A DNA stretch of 64,000 nt from Algicella marina (lineage in GTDB: Bacteria; Pseudomonadota; Alphaproteobacteria; Rhodobacterales; Rhodobacteraceae), in assembly GCF_009931615.1 (NCBI RefSeq), contig NZ_CP046620.1, positions 1,317,501 through 1,381,500 on the forward strand, read 5' to 3'. The position numbers and the translations under genes were made by a program. Positions 52,918-63,028 of the stretch are shown here, in pieces (position 1 is the stretch's first letter; each line of letters begins with the position of its first letter). The notes beneath the pieces are model-generated. The model saw only the letters and a program-made list of their open reading frames with translations. It was not told where the DNA came from and searched no databases.

Positions 52918-55323
52918 TCAATGAGCCGCGTGGCCGCCGAGCCCCGTGTCCGACTTGGCTGCCGCCGCCGCCGCTGCCTCCGCAGCCTCGTCCCATTCGA
53001 TGGGTTCCGGCTTCTTCGTCAGTGCCTTGGCCAACACCTCTGTCACGTCGCCGACCGGTATGATTTCCAACCCGTTCTTCACGTTATCGGGGATGTCCCG
53101 CAGATCCTTCACATTGTCCTTCGGGATCAGCACCGTGGTGATGCCGCCCCGCAGAGCCGCGAGCAATTTCTCTTTCAGCCCGCCGATGGGCAGCACGTTG
53201 CCGCGCAAGGTTACCTCGCCCGTCATCGCCACGTCCCGTTTTACCGGAATGCCGGTCAGCACGGATACGATGGATGTGACCATCGCGATGCCGGCAGACG
53301 GGCCGTCCTTGGGCGTAGCCCCCTCCGGAACGTGAACATGGATGTCCACCGTCTCGAACATCGGCGGCTTCAGCCCGAGATCCGGAGATTTCGACCGCAC
53401 GTAGGACGATGCCGCCTCGATACTCTCCTTCATCACGTCGCCGAGCTTGCCCGTCGTCTTCATGCGGCCCTTGCCGGGCAGCTTGAGAGCCTCGATCGAC
53501 AGAAGATCACCGCCGACTTCCGTCCAGGCCAAACCGGTGGTGACGCCTATCACATCCGCTTCTTCGGCCAGACCGTATTTGAAACGCCTGACGCCGAGGA
53601 AGTCCTCGAGATTGTCAGAAGTCACGACGACCTTCTCCGCGGTACCCTTCACGATCTTCGTCACGGCCTTACGAGCCAGTTTCGCAAGTTCGCGTTCGAG
53701 GTTCCGCACCCCGGCCTCGCGGGTATAGTAGCGGATGATGTCCGTCAGCGCTTCGTCGGCGAGTTCGAACTCCCCGCTCTTCAGACCGTGGCCCTTGAGC
53801 TGTTTGGACAGGAGGTGCTGTTTTGCGATTTCTGCCTTTTCGTCCTCGGTGTAACCCGACAGAGAGATGATCTCCATCCTGTCCAGAAGCGGACGCGGCA
53901 TGTTGTAGCTATTGGCCGTCGTCAGGAACATCACGTTGGAAAGATCATACTCGACCTCGAGGTAGTGATCCATGAACGTGTTGTTCTGCTCCGGGTCCAG
54001 CACCTCAAGCATCGCCGACGCCGGATCTCCCCGGAAGTCCTGCCCCATCTTGTCGATTTCGTCGAGCAGGATCAGCGGGTTGATCGTCTTGGCCTTCTTC
54101 ATCGACTGGATGATCTTGCCAGGCATGGAGCCGATATACGTCCGACGGTGGCCACGAATTTCGGATTCGTCGCGGACACCACCAAGCGAAATGCGGATGA
54201 ATTCCCGGTTCGTTGCCTTCGCCACGGATTTGCCGAGGGAGGTCTTGCCGACGCCCGGAGGGCCGACGAGGCAGAGGATCGGGCCACGCAGCTTGGAACT
54301 GCGCTGCTGAACGGCGAGATATTCGACGATCCGTTCCTTGACCTTCTCCAACCCATAGTGATCCCGGTCGAGGATCATCTCCGCATTGCCGAGATCCTTC
54401 TTCACGCGGGAACGCTTGCCCCACGGGATCGAAAGCATCCAGTCGAGGTAGTTGCGTACCACGGTGGCTTCAGCGCTCATCGGGCTCATGTTGCGCAGCT
54501 TCTTCAACTCCGCCTCAGCCTTCTCTTGCGCTTCCTTGGACAGCTTGGTCGAGGCGATCTTCTCCTCGTATTCGGAGGCATCGTCCGATCCCCCCTCGCC
54601 GTCGCCCAGCTCGCGCTGGATCGCCTTCATCTGTTCGTTGAGGTAGTACTCGCGCTGCGTCCGCTCCATCTGCGTCTTGACGCGGCTCTTGATCTTCTTC
54701 TCGACCTTGAGCACAGACATCTCGCCCTGCATCAGGCCGTAGATCTTCTCCAGCCTTTCGGCAACGTCGGTGGTTTCGAGCAGTGCCTGTTTCTCTTCCA
54801 GCCGCACGCCGAGATGGCCGGCGACCGTGTCAGCCAGCTTTGCCGAACCTTCTGAGTCCGCCACCGCCGCCACGGCCTCTTCGGGGACGTTGCGGTTGAG
54901 CTTGGCGTAGCGTTCAAATTCCTCGCTGATCGAGCGGGACAGCGCCTCTACGGTTTCCGGATCGCCCTCGGTTTCCTCGATCAACTCGGCATGCGCTTCG
55001 AAAAATGAGTCATTGTCGAGAAACTCGGTTATCCGGGCACGCTGGCGGCCTTCGACCAGCACTTTCACGGTGCCATCCGGCAGTTTCAACAATTGCAGGA
55101 CATTGGCGAGCACGCCGGTCTCGTAAATGTTCTCCGGCGAGGGATCCTCCTCGCTCGCGTCCTTCTGGCTCGACAGCAGTATCTGCTTGTCATCGCGCAT
55201 CACCTCTTCGAGAGCACGGACCGATTTATCGCGCCCGACGAAGAGGGGCACGATCATGTGCGGGAAGACCACGATATCGCGGAGCGGCAGGACTGGGTGG
55301 GTAACACTGCTCAATTCGGTCAT
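52918..55323 (-). CDS. lon: ATP-dependent protease Lon
   Basis: This 801-residue protein has an N-terminal substrate domain (VLPLRDIVVFPHMIVPLFVG), then the AAA+ module with Walker A LVGPPGVGKTSLGKSVA and Walker B NPLILLDEIDKMG. The C-terminal protease has catalytic Ser in PKDGPSAGIAM and the dyad Lys in GGLKEKLLAALRGG. It degrades misfolded and regulatory proteins. ATG 55323 begins MTELSSVTHP; 16 upstream residues in frame are not family-like. The C-terminal tail is Ala-rich and His-containing. Confidence 0.97.
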   Translation of the reverse strand: MTELSSVTHPVLPLRDIVVFPHMIVPLFVGRDKSVRALEEVMRDDKQILLSSQKDASEEDPSPENIYETGVLANVLQLLKLPDGTVKVLVEGRQRARITEFLDNDSFFEAHAELIEETEGDPETVEALSRSISEEFERYAKLNRNVPEEAVAAVADSEGSAKLADTVAGHLGVRLEEKQALLETTDVAERLEKIYGLMQGEMSVLKVEKKIKSRVKTQMERTQREYYLNEQMKAIQRELGDGEGGSDDASEYEEKIASTKLSKEAQEKAEAELKKLRNMSPMSAEATVVRNYLDWMLSIPWGKRSRVKKDLGNAEMILDRDHYGLEKVKERIVEYLAVQQRSSKLRGPILCLVGPPGVGKTSLGKSVAKATNREFIRISLGGVRDESEIRGHRRTYIGSMPGKIIQSMKKAKTINPLILLDEIDKMGQDFRGDPASAMLEVLDPEQNNTFMDHYLEVEYDLSNVMFLTTANSYNMPRPLLDRMEIISLSGYTEDEKAEIAKQHLLSKQLKGHGLKSGEFELADEALTDIIRYYTREAGVRNLERELAKLARKAVTKIVKGTAEKVVVTSDNLEDFLGVRRFKYGLAEEADVIGVTTGLAWTEVGGDLLSIEALKLPGKGRMKTTGKLGDVMKESIEAASSYVRSKSPDLGLKPPMFETVDIHVHVPEGATPKDGPSAGIAMVTSIVSVLTGIPVKRDVAMTGEVTLRGNVLPIGGLKEKLLAALRGGITTVLIPKDNVKDLRDIPDNVKNGLEIIPVGDVTEVLAKALTKKPEPIEWDEAAEAAAAAAAKSDTGLGGHAAH

Positions 55324-55399
55324 TTCTCTATCCTTTTCTGCAAGGTGCCACTGTCCCGCACGCGGCAACATGGGGGCACCCCCTTATCCGGTTCTACCA

Positions 55400-55427
55400 A
55401 ATGTACCCTGATTGCCTGCAATTCAAG
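55400..55427 (-). promoter_or_regulatory. Possible lon promoter (heat-shock-like)
   Basis: On the minus strand CTTGAA (55427-55422) is followed after about 15 bp by TACATT, about 77 bp upstream of the lon ATG. CTTGAA resembles the -35 of RpoH promoters, which often drive lon. The -10 match is weak. Confidence 0.3.
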
Positions 55428-55518
55428 GCATGGAAGCGCTTCGGACAAGACTAAGCCCGCGTGGCAACGGGGTGCAAGGCACGTTTGCAGGGAATGCAAA
55501 TGCGTCTGTCGAAAATCT

Positions 55519-56439
55519 TCAGGATTGCTGGTGTATCCACTCGGCGACATGAACAGCGATGCCGGCGTCGATTGGCAGTTTCATCTGCTCCGCATATCCG
55601 GCGAAACCGTCATCGGGGCCCGCAGTGCGCAGAATATGCGAAAGGCCTCGCAGCTGTATATGGTTCGCGGTCGCACCGATCATACCCGCGATCCGCTCTC
55701 CGTCTTCCGGCGGACACTGGATGTCGTGTTCGGCGGACAGGACCAGGGTCGGCCTGGTAACCGCACCGAAGAGTTTCGCGTGATCTATGGCGAGATGGTC
55801 GCGCAGGTTCCGCTTCGAAAGGCCACCGATGGAGGCGTTGGCTCGTAGCGGGCGCTGGCTTTTAAGTTCGGCGATCAGCCTGTCCTGCCGTGCTTCGACC
55901 GTGCCGAAGATTCTGAGCATCAGCCGTGTCAGCTTCCCGCGTAGACCCGGCATGGTGGCGATGGACTCAGCCATGGCTCTCCCCTGATTGCGGAGGACCG
56001 TCTCCATCGGCGTGGCGAACGGGCAGAGAAGGATCAGGCCAGAAACCTCGGCCGCCGGGATTTGAGGAACGACCACGGTGCCTTCGCTGTGACCAAGGAC
56101 GAATGCATCCGCAAAACGGCCCTGTTTCACAAGCCATGCCAGACAAGCGCGGGCGTCTGCTACGAGGTCGGACAGGCCATGGCCCCGGTAACTGCCGGTG
56201 CTGCCAAAGCACCCCCGCTTGTCGTAGCGCAGGCTGGCGATACCGGCGTCTGCCAGTTGTCGGGCGAGCGTATTGAAAATATCAAGATTGTGCTTCGGCG
56301 GTACGTTCTCATTTCGATCAAGCGGACCGGAGCCATGGACCATCAGCACGACCGGCCACTGATCCTCACCCTCCGGCAAGGCCAGTGTTGCGGCAAGCGC
56401 TACATCGCCTGCCGCAATGACGTGTTCTTCCTCACGCAT
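55519..56439 (-). CDS. Alpha/beta hydrolase
   Basis: This 306-residue protein has the oxyanion region VVLMVHGSGPLDRNEN, nucleophile elbow FVLGHSEGTVVVPQ (GHSEG), a later Asp in SAEHDIQCPP and catalytic His in LRGLSHILR. It resembles prolyl-oligopeptidase-type or YqkD-like esterases. Substrate unknown. No signal peptide is visible. It lies between lon and the dienelactone-hydrolase-like gene, all on the minus strand. Confidence 0.85.
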   Translation of the reverse strand: MREEEHVIAAGDVALAATLALPEGEDQWPVVLMVHGSGPLDRNENVPPKHNLDIFNTLARQLADAGIASLRYDKRGCFGSTGSYRGHGLSDLVADARACLAWLVKQGRFADAFVLGHSEGTVVVPQIPAAEVSGLILLCPFATPMETVLRNQGRAMAESIATMPGLRGKLTRLMLRIFGTVEARQDRLIAELKSQRPLRANASIGGLSKRNLRDHLAIDHAKLFGAVTRPTLVLSAEHDIQCPPEDGERIAGMIGATANHIQLRGLSHILRTAGPDDGFAGYAEQMKLPIDAGIAVHVAEWIHQQS

Positions 56440-56497
56440 CTGTCGCCTCCATGTTCACTGGATCGTGGTGAAGGATCAGATGCAGGTGAGACTATCG

Positions 56498-57391
56498 TCA
56501 GGCAAGATATTTCGCGAAATGGGCTAGTGTCCGCTCCCATGCGAGGGTTGCCGCATCTTCATCGTAGCGTGGCGTGGTGTCGTTGTGGAAACCATGGTTT
56601 GCCCCGGCATAGATATGGGCCTCGTAGGTCTTGCCGTGTTCCTGCAGCGCCGCCTCGTAGGCCGGCCAGCCGGCGTTGATGCGTTCATCAAGTTCACCAT
56701 AATGGATCAACAGCGGCGCCTCGATCGCGGGAACGTCGGCTGCATCGGGTTGACGTCCGTAGAATGGCACCGATGCGCCCATTTCGGGATAGGCGACAGC
56801 CAGCGCGTTGCAGACACCACCGCCATAGCAGAAGCCGACGGCTCCGACCTTGCCGGTACTTCCCTCGTGGCCCAGAAGAAATTCGAAGCCGGCAAAGAAA
56901 TCCTGCATCAGCTTGGTACTATCCAGTTGCCGCTGCAGTTCACGGCCTTCGTCATCAGTTCCAGGATAGCCTCCGAGAGGCGAAAGCCCGTCCGGACCAA
57001 GGGCCAGGTATCCGGCCTTGGCTGCGCGGCGCACGACATCCTCTATGTAAGGATTCAGACCTCGGTTCTCGTGGATGACCAGCACCGCAGGCAGGGGGCC
57101 GGTCGCACCGGCGGGTTTGGCCATCAGTCCGCTGATGGTCCCGTGGCCCTCCGGGCTATCATACTCGACCGTCATCGTTTCGATGTCGGGATCATCCGGC
57201 GGCACCTGCTGGGCGAGAGCGTAGTTCGGCTGGAGGCTTTCGAGCACGGCTGCCGCAGTGACGCCAGCGGCAACATACTTGCCGGCGCTGCTGAGAAAAT
57301 CACGCTTGGTTATCTTCCCGTGGACGTATCCGTCGTAGAGTTCGAGCAGGCGCGGATGGAAGTCACTCGCCTTCTTGCGTGGCGCAGACAT
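56498..57391 (-). CDS. Dienelactone-hydrolase family protein
   Basis: This 297-residue protein begins with a soluble extension ([20 protein letters not shown]), then a stretch [23 protein letters not shown] that looks like a Tat/Sec-type signal or anchor. The hydrolase domain has [19 protein letters not shown], the Cys nucleophile in [14 protein letters not shown], Asp in [13 protein letters not shown] and His in [11 protein letters not shown]. The Cys-Asp-His triad is that of dienelactone hydrolases (YghX-like). Substrate unknown. ATG 57391 was chosen because the upstream extension is not family-like. Confidence 0.87.
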   Translation of the reverse strand: MSAPRKKASDFHPRLLELYDGYVHGKITKRDFLSSAGKYVAAGVTAAAVLESLQPNYALAQQVPPDDPDIETMTVEYDSPEGHGTISGLMAKPAGATGPLPAVLVIHENRGLNPYIEDVVRRAAKAGYLALGPDGLSPLGGYPGTDDEGRELQRQLDSTKLMQDFFAGFEFLLGHEGSTGKVGAVGFCYGGGVCNALAVAYPEMGASVPFYGRQPDAADVPAIEAPLLIHYGELDERINAGWPAYEAALQEHGKTYEAHIYAGANHGFHNDTTPRYDEDAATLAWERTLAHFAKYLA

Positions 57392-57450
57392 GTCGTCACT
57401 CCTTGGTTGATTGTTTCCCCGCCACAACCCTAAACCACTCCCCACCCCGC

Positions 57451-57492
57451 ACAAAAGAAAACCGGCGAAAAGCTGGATTGCTTCACGCCGGT
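57451..57492 (-). terminator. Intrinsic terminator of the Hint-domain gene
   Basis: On the minus strand ACCGGCG (57492-57486) pairs with CGCCGGT (57467-57461) around an 18-nt loop. It is followed by TTTCTTTTGT. It lies about 30 bp after the Hint gene stop. Confidence 0.65.
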
Positions 57493-57520
57493 CTTCCTGG
57501 GGGGGGATTTGATGGAGAAA

Positions 57521-58522
57521 TCAGAGGAAAGCGGCTGCCTCCAGCGCCGTCAGGGTTCTGCGCGCGCTCGGCCCATAGCTGGAAAGGTCGCCCGCAAGTT
57601 CCGGAAACAGCGAGAGAATTTCGTCCCGTGTCTCATCGGAAATTGCATCTTCCGCGGCCCCAGGATGGAAGCTTTCGCTGGGAATGCCTTCGGCAAAGAT
57701 GACTTCATGGCTGTCGAACAGCAGATGCATGTAGGTCACTTTCGCGTGAGGCACGACGCGGATTGAACTGTCGTTGACGAGATGGCGCGCAGCAACGAGC
57801 GCATCAGGTGAACTGAACAGGGCTTCCAGGTGGCTGCCCGTCAGCATCATCCGGTGGTTCTGAGAAACCAGAAGGTCACGCGTGTTGCCCAGTGCGCCCT
57901 TGCGGAACAGTACCGGTGCGTGGGCACCCTGCCCTGCCACGGTCGTCTGACCAATCCAGCGCAGGGGCTGGTAGCCATTGTCTGCAGTCTTGATGAGATC
58001 ACCGGGTTCAAGATCCTCGACCATGCAGGGGCCCTGAGCGGTTTCGATCATCGTGCCGGCGGTGAAACACGTCAGAAGATCGCCGTATTCGGGCGGCGTC
58101 GCCCCGTCGAACGTGATCTGGAGGAGCGGGTCGATCGGATCGACAGCGACAAATCCGATATCCTGAGATGAGAAGCTGACCGGGCCACCGGCAACCAGCG
58201 GCGTGCCGGAATTGCCTACGGCATAGCCCACGAGCGTGCTGGTGCCACCGAGGATGGCGGACTTGGCCTCGATGGCGTAGATCGTCTGCGTGACGCCGTT
58301 GTTCTCGAAGGTATAGGCCGTCTCGATGTAGGTATATTCGCCGCTCACTTGCTGCGTGATATCTTCGACAGTATCGCCGCCTCCGAAGACGCCGTCAGCG
58401 TCTCCATCGAAGTAATCATCATTGTCATCGATATTCAGAACGGAGGTGGTCGTATCTGTTATGGTAATGTTGCCGCCGCTGATGGTTACGGACGACGGAT
58501 CAAGGATAAGGACAGAAGGCAT
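57521..58522 (-). CDS. Hint (Hedgehog/intein) domain protein
   Basis: This 333-residue acidic protein has an N-terminal beta-rich region (about 1-150) with DDNDDYFDGDADGVFGGGD, a possible calcium-binding stretch. A Hint domain starts at about residue 157, CFTAGTMIETAQGPCMVEDL, followed by GDLIKTADNGYQPLRWIG, LLVSQNHRMML and VTYMHLLFDSHEVIFAEG. Rhodobacterales carry many such secreted Hint proteins, often type I secreted. Cys at the splice-junction position could allow autocleavage, but no C-terminal partner follows. Start ATG 58522 follows GGGGGG-free sequence with a weak ribosome site. Confidence 0.85.
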   Translation of the reverse strand: MPSVLILDPSSVTISGGNITITDTTTSVLNIDDNDDYFDGDADGVFGGGDTVEDITQQVSGEYTYIETAYTFENNGVTQTIYAIEAKSAILGGTSTLVGYAVGNSGTPLVAGGPVSFSSQDIGFVAVDPIDPLLQITFDGATPPEYGDLLTCFTAGTMIETAQGPCMVEDLEPGDLIKTADNGYQPLRWIGQTTVAGQGAHAPVLFRKGALGNTRDLLVSQNHRMMLTGSHLEALFSSPDALVAARHLVNDSSIRVVPHAKVTYMHLLFDSHEVIFAEGIPSESFHPGAAEDAISDETRDEILSLFPELAGDLSSYGPSARRTLTALEAAAFL

Positions 58523-58719
58523 GGGGGGGCACTCCATAAAGTCTTGGTTACAATGAGAGACCACGCTCTCATCTGGGGATAAACCGGTAACTACGAACTC
58601 GTTAAGGGTGATTCACATGTCTTTCTCACAATGCAATTCTACCTGAGAGATTGCGACCCTAAAAAGGCAGAAATGGATATTAATATATTTTTGATCATTC
58701 TTTAGGCAGGTTAATTCTT

Positions 58720-59835
58720 TCACTTCTCCCGCAGTAAGTAAAACCTATTTACAAACTCTCTTAACTGCCCTCTCGCAATGGCCGCCCGCAATCCCGCCAT
58801 CAACTCCTGGTAGTAGTGGAGGTTGTGCCAGGTCAGCAGCATGGAGCTTATGATCTCGCCCGACTTGAACACATGGTGCAGATACGCCCGTGAATAGTTC
58901 GAACATGCGGGGCATGTGCATTCCTCGTCCAGCGGGTTCGGATCGTCGGCGTGGCGGGCATTCTTGATGTTGATGGCCCCCGTTCGCGTCAGCGCCTGAC
59001 CGGTTCGGCCGGAGCGCGATGGCAGGACGCAGTCGAACATGTCCACGCCTCGCAGCACGGCGCCAACGATATCGTCGGGTTTGCCGACGCCCATAAGATA
59101 GCGGGGCTTGTCCGCGGGCAACTGGCCCGGCGCATAGTCCAGTACGCCAAACATCGCCTCCTGCCCCTCCCCGACTGCGAGGCCGCCGATTGCGTAGCCC
59201 TCGAAACCGATGTCCGACAAAGCGGCGGCGCTCTCGGCGCGCAAGTCTTCCTCCAGCCCACCCTGCTGGATGCCGAACAGCGCGTATCCGGGCCGGTCGC
59301 CGAAGGCCGCGCGCGACCGTGCCGCCCATCTCATTGACAGGCGCATGCTCTCGGCGATGCGCTGACGGTCTGCGGGTAGCGCCGGACACTCGTCGAAACA
59401 CATCACGATATTAGACCCGAGCAGACGCTGAATTTCCATCGAACGCTCTGGCGTCAGGTGAAATTCGCTGCCGTCGATATGGCTCTTGAAGCGCACGCCG
59501 TCTTCTGTGAGTTTACGCAAGGAAGCCAGGCTCATGACCTGAAACCCGCCGGAATCGGTGAGGATCGGTTTGTTCCAGTTCATGAACTTGTGCAGCCCGC
59601 CGAGGGAGGCGACACGTTCGGCCCCCGGGCGCAGCATCAGGTGATAGGTGTTACCAAGCAAGATATCGGCGCCGGTGGCGGCAACGCTTTCCGGCATCAT
59701 TGCCTTCACCGTTGCGGCAGTTCCCACTGGCATGAAGGCGGGCGTGCGTATATCGCCCTTCGGAGTGCGGAGCACCCCGGTGCGGGCCTTGCCGTCCGTG
59801 GCTTCAATCTGGAACCCGAATGCTGTCTCTGTCAC
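58720..59835 (-). CDS. tgt: Queuine tRNA-ribosyltransferase
   Basis: This 371-residue enzyme inserts preQ1 at the wobble position of GUN tRNAs. It shows [20 protein letters not shown], the catalytic Asp in [16 protein letters not shown], the second Asp in [17 protein letters not shown], and zinc ligands in [23 protein letters not shown] 59835 with AGGGAG upstream was chosen because it starts the conserved [12 protein letters not shown] block. A longer ATG frame at 60072 would overlap the divergent RimK-like gene. Confidence 0.95.
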   Translation of the reverse strand: MTETAFGFQIEATDGKARTGVLRTPKGDIRTPAFMPVGTAATVKAMMPESVAATGADILLGNTYHLMLRPGAERVASLGGLHKFMNWNKPILTDSGGFQVMSLASLRKLTEDGVRFKSHIDGSEFHLTPERSMEIQRLLGSNIVMCFDECPALPADRQRIAESMRLSMRWAARSRAAFGDRPGYALFGIQQGGLEEDLRAESAAALSDIGFEGYAIGGLAVGEGQEAMFGVLDYAPGQLPADKPRYLMGVGKPDDIVGAVLRGVDMFDCVLPSRSGRTGQALTRTGAINIKNARHADDPNPLDEECTCPACSNYSRAYLHHVFKSGEIISSMLLTWHNLHYYQELMAGLRAAIARGQLREFVNRFYLLREK

Positions 59836-59886
59836 GTCAAACTCCCTGTCTAAGACTCTCTTTTGCAGAACCTCGAGGCGAATTCC

Positions 59887-61281
59887 ATGGATGATACGCA
59901 ATTCGACAAACCGCTGACCTTGGGCTGGGAGGAATGGGTATCCCTGCCGGACCTTGGCCTGCCCGCCCTCAAGGTGAAGATCGACACCGGCGCCCGGACG
60001 TCCGCGCTGCATGCTTTCGATATCGAACCTTTCGGGCCCGCGGCCAAGCCCCGCGTACGTTTCACGGTTCATCCGGTTGCCGGCCGCGACGATATTGAAG
60101 TGTCGTCATCCGCCCCGCTGCTGGAAACCCGCGACGTGACCAGTTCCAACGGCGAAACGGAGCATCGCTACGTGATCGAGACTGTCATTGAGGTCGGGGG
60201 AAAAAGCTGGCCGATCGAGGTAACTCTGACCGACCGCAGCAGCATGGCCTCCCGCATGCTGTTGGGACGTCAGGCGCTACGGCCGGAAATTCTGGTACAG
60301 CCGAGTGAAAGGTTCTTTCAGCCCGAGCTGGATTACGACGTCTATCTCAAGAATCGCCAACCCGCGCCGAAACGCGCCCTGCGCATTGCGGTTCTCTCGC
60401 GCGAGAACAATTATTCTACAAGACGGCTGGTGGAGGAAGGCACGAAACGCGACCACGTGATCGAGGTGATTGATACCACCCGCTGTTACATGGCGATCAA
60501 TCAGAGTGCACCCGAAGTGCACTACGACGGCAAACGGTTGCCACGTTATGACGCCGTAATTCCCCGGATCGGCTCATCCATCACCGCCTACGGCACGGCA
60601 GTTGTCCGCCAGTTCGAAACCATCGGTACCTATTGCGTCAATTCCAGCCACGGCATCGGTACCTCGCGCGACAAGCTGGCGGCCCATCAGGTACTGGCGC
60701 GCAACGGGATCGGCATGCCGGCAACCGCCTTCGCCTCCTCGCCAAAGGACAACGGGAACCTGATCAATCTGGTCGGCAAGGCGCCCCTGATCGTGAAATT
60801 GCTGGAAAGCACGCAGGGCAAGGGCGTCGTGCTGGCCGAGACACAAAAGGCGGCGGATAGTGTGATCTCCGCGTTCCGGAATCTCAAAGCCAATTTTCTC
60901 GTTCAGCACTTCGTCAAGGAGGCAAACGGCGAGGATATCCGGTGTCTCGTCATTGGCGGCAAGGTCGTGGGGTCGATGAAGCGCGTGGCGGCCGCGGGGG
61001 AATTCCGCTCCAACCTCCATCAGGGCGGCGCTGGCGAAAAAGTACGCATTTCCAAGGCCGAACGCGAAACGGCTGTTCGCGCGGCCAAGGCCCTCGGACT
61101 GAACTTTGTCGGTGTCGATTTGCTGCGCGGGGAAGACGGGCCGAAGGTGCTGGAGGTAAATTCCTCTCCCGGTCTCGAAGGCATTGAGGGGGTTACAGCG
61201 CGTAACGTCGCGGCGGAGTTGTTCGCCGAGATTGAAAAGCGCGTACAGTTGCGCGCACCGAGACGCAAGCCGCGCCGCTGA
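59887..61281 (+). CDS. Fusion of retropepsin-like (RloM/zinc-protease type) domain with RimK-like ATP-grasp ligase
   Basis: This 464-residue protein (ATG 59887; ATG 59863 would add 8 residues) has two parts. Residues about 5-145 match the putative ATP-dependent zinc protease/RloM family: [20 protein letters not shown], then [12 protein letters not shown] with a D-T-G-A motif, and [14 protein letters not shown]. Residues about 160-450 match Rim[59 protein letters not shown] and [13 protein letters not shown]. RimK adds glutamate to ribosomal protein S6 or related targets. These are separate neighbouring genes in many bacteria, and fusion supports a joint role. It is divergent from tgt. Confidence 0.9.
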   Translation: MDDTQFDKPLTLGWEEWVSLPDLGLPALKVKIDTGARTSALHAFDIEPFGPAAKPRVRFTVHPVAGRDDIEVSSSAPLLETRDVTSSNGETEHRYVIETVIEVGGKSWPIEVTLTDRSSMASRMLLGRQALRPEILVQPSERFFQPELDYDVYLKNRQPAPKRALRIAVLSRENNYSTRRLVEEGTKRDHVIEVIDTTRCYMAINQSAPEVHYDGKRLPRYDAVIPRIGSSITAYGTAVVRQFETIGTYCVNSSHGIGTSRDKLAAHQVLARNGIGMPATAFASSPKDNGNLINLVGKAPLIVKLLESTQGKGVVLAETQKAADSVISAFRNLKANFLVQHFVKEANGEDIRCLVIGGKVVGSMKRVAAAGEFRSNLHQGGAGEKVRISKAERETAVRAAKALGLNFVGVDLLRGEDGPKVLEVNSSPGLEGIEGVTARNVAAELFAEIEKRVQLRAPRRKPRR

Positions 61282-61351
61282 TCCGGCACCTCTGGACGTA
61301 TGGGCGCAAATTCCCTATATGTTTGGTCAGGTATAGCCGCGAGGAGCACCC

Positions 61352-61717
61352 ATGAACGCGACCCCCGATGCGCCGATGGAAGGCACGCCGCTGATCAAGC
61401 CATCCACCACCGATCATCCGTTGTTCGACAGTGTGGTGGAAGCATGCCGGACGGTCTATGACCCGGAAATTCCGGTCAACATTTACGATCTCGGCCTGAT
61501 CTACACGATCCAGATCGCCGAAGATGGCGCTGTCGATATCTTGATGTCGCTGACGGCGCCGGGCTGCCCGGTGGCCGGCGAGATGCCCGGCTGGGTGGCA
61601 GAAGCGATCGAGCCCCTGCCGGGTGTGCAAACCGTCAACGTACAACTTGTGTGGGAACCGCAGTGGGGCATGGACATGATGTCCGACGAGGCGCGGCTCG
61701 AACTGGGCTTCATGTAG
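61352..61717 (+). CDS. SufT-type (MIP18/DUF59) iron-sulfur assembly protein
   Basis: This 121-residue protein has the DUF59 pattern VYDPEIPVNIYDLGLIYTIQ, then VDILMSLTAPGCPVAGEMPG with the conserved Cys, and the ending VWEPQWGMDMMSDEARLELG, typical of SufT. It aids Fe-S cluster maturation. A second Fe-S protein (A-type carrier) lies 1.3 kb downstream. It starts after GAGGAG. Confidence 0.92.
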   Translation: MNATPDAPMEGTPLIKPSTTDHPLFDSVVEACRTVYDPEIPVNIYDLGLIYTIQIAEDGAVDILMSLTAPGCPVAGEMPGWVAEAIEPLPGVQTVNVQLVWEPQWGMDMMSDEARLELGFM

Positions 61718-61937
61718 GCCCGACAGGCCGCGCCACCGGCGGACAATTGTGCGCCGGGTGGAAAACGCGGTGAAGCTTTCGGATTATTATCTTGATCATT
61801 GCACGGCGCCGGCGGCGTATGCGCTGCCGTCTTCGCATCTCGGCCTGCCTTTGCAATTCTGCAAAGTAGGCACGCTCAGTCTCCACCTCAGATTTCGGCG
61901 CAGCCGCTATCAGACGGCCATCGATAAGCATCATCAT
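61710..61937 (-). CDS. Small basic hypothetical protein
   Basis: This frame begins with three Met codons (61937 down), preceded by AAAAGGAAA. It encodes MMMLIDGRLIAAAPKSEVET, then a helical region ending in RRRQRIRRRRRAMIKIIIRK. It overlaps the sufT stop by 8 nt on the other strand. Highly basic, with no known family. The plausible ribosome site and lack of any other gene in this stretch support it weakly; it could be non-coding. Confidence 0.35.
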   Translation of the reverse strand: MMMLIDGRLIAAAPKSEVETERAYFAELQRQAEMRRRQRIRRRRRAMIKIIIRKLHRVFHPAHNCPPVARPVGPT

Positions 61938-62023
61938 TTTAAATTTCCTTTTCCCTGACATGCCCATCATTCGTTGACAGAGCGCCGTTGACTACGAGCA
62001 GGAACGCGGGCACGTTTTCAAAA

Positions 62024-62911
62024 ATGCAAAGCAACCCGAACTGGAATGATCTTGCCCTCTTCGCGGCCGTGGCCCGCGCCGGTGGCCTGACAGGAGCCGT
62101 TGCCGCAACTGGGGCAAGTGCCGCCACACTGTCGCGGCGGATGAAGGCGCTGGAGTCATCACTTTCCCGCCGCCTGTTTGTCCACGGTCGGCAGGGCTAC
62201 GTGCTGACCAGTGATGGACGCGCCCTTCTGGAAAAAGCCGAAAAGGTGGAGGCCGCGTTCGTCGATGTGCAGGCGTGGCAGGCACAGCAGGCAGGGCCGC
62301 CACGGGTGCGCATTTCCGCCGGAAACTGGACCGCACTGCTTCTGTCGGAGAACATCCTCTCCTTCTGGTCGCCATCGGCCCAGTGGGTGCCGGAGTTCGT
62401 TGCCAATGTGCTGCCGCTGGACATCGCCCGCCGCGAGATTGACGTCGGCATTCGCAGCCGCAGGCCGGAACAGCCTTGGCTGGCGGGACAGAAGACCGCG
62501 GAGGTTGATTTTGCGACCTATGGGAAATCGCCCGATGTTACGGGCTGGATCGGGACCAGCGACACCGCCGCTGTCGGCTCCACCCGCTGGGTGGAACTCA
62601 ACCACGGGGCCGATATCGTCACCCGTGTCAACGATCCGTATCTGGCGTTCAGCCTTGCCCGCAGTGGTGTCGGGCGGATTGTTTTGCCGGTTTTCGCCGG
62701 TAATTTCAGTGGATTGCAACAGCTTTCCGAACCCATACCGGAATTGCACCGGGAGGAATGGATGGTAACACACCACGAAGGCCGCTATGAACCGGCAGTT
62801 CGTGCTGCCTTGCGCAGCCTAGCCTTGTTTCTGAAGCGCCCCGAGCGGCGGATCTGGCCGAAGGAAAGTTCCGGCAAGAAACCGCAGGCGAAAGACGGGA
62901 AGATGACCTGA
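62024..62911 (+). CDS. LysR-family transcriptional regulator
   Basis: This 295-residue protein begins NWNDLALFAAVARAGGLTGA, then ATGASAATLSRRMKALESSL, a LysR winged helix. A rather short effector domain follows, with IARREIDVGIRSRRPEQPWL. The C-terminus is Lys-rich. ATG 62024 was preferred over TTG 61988 because it directly precedes the conserved helix-turn-helix. No adjacent divergent target gene points to its effector. Confidence 0.87.
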   Translation: MQSNPNWNDLALFAAVARAGGLTGAVAATGASAATLSRRMKALESSLSRRLFVHGRQGYVLTSDGRALLEKAEKVEAAFVDVQAWQAQQAGPPRVRISAGNWTALLLSENILSFWSPSAQWVPEFVANVLPLDIARREIDVGIRSRRPEQPWLAGQKTAEVDFATYGKSPDVTGWIGTSDTAAVGSTRWVELNHGADIVTRVNDPYLAFSLARSGVGRIVLPVFAGNFSGLQQLSEPIPELHREEWMVTHHEGRYEPAVRAALRSLALFLKRPERRIWPKESSGKKPQAKDGKMT

Positions 62912-63028
62912 CTCGGCGTCGGAGACTTGCATTTGCTGCCGCTAAACACGCCTTAACCGTTTCTGCGCTGAACCACCGCTTGATGCGTTGCCCCGCTGAT
63001 CTTATGTAGAGGTGAGAGAACGCGAGGA

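Noticed and set aside
58720-60072. Longer tgt starting at ATG 60072
   Set aside because: It would overlap the divergent RimK fusion by about 190 bp and has no Tgt homology before residue 80. GTG 59835 with AGGGAG fits better.
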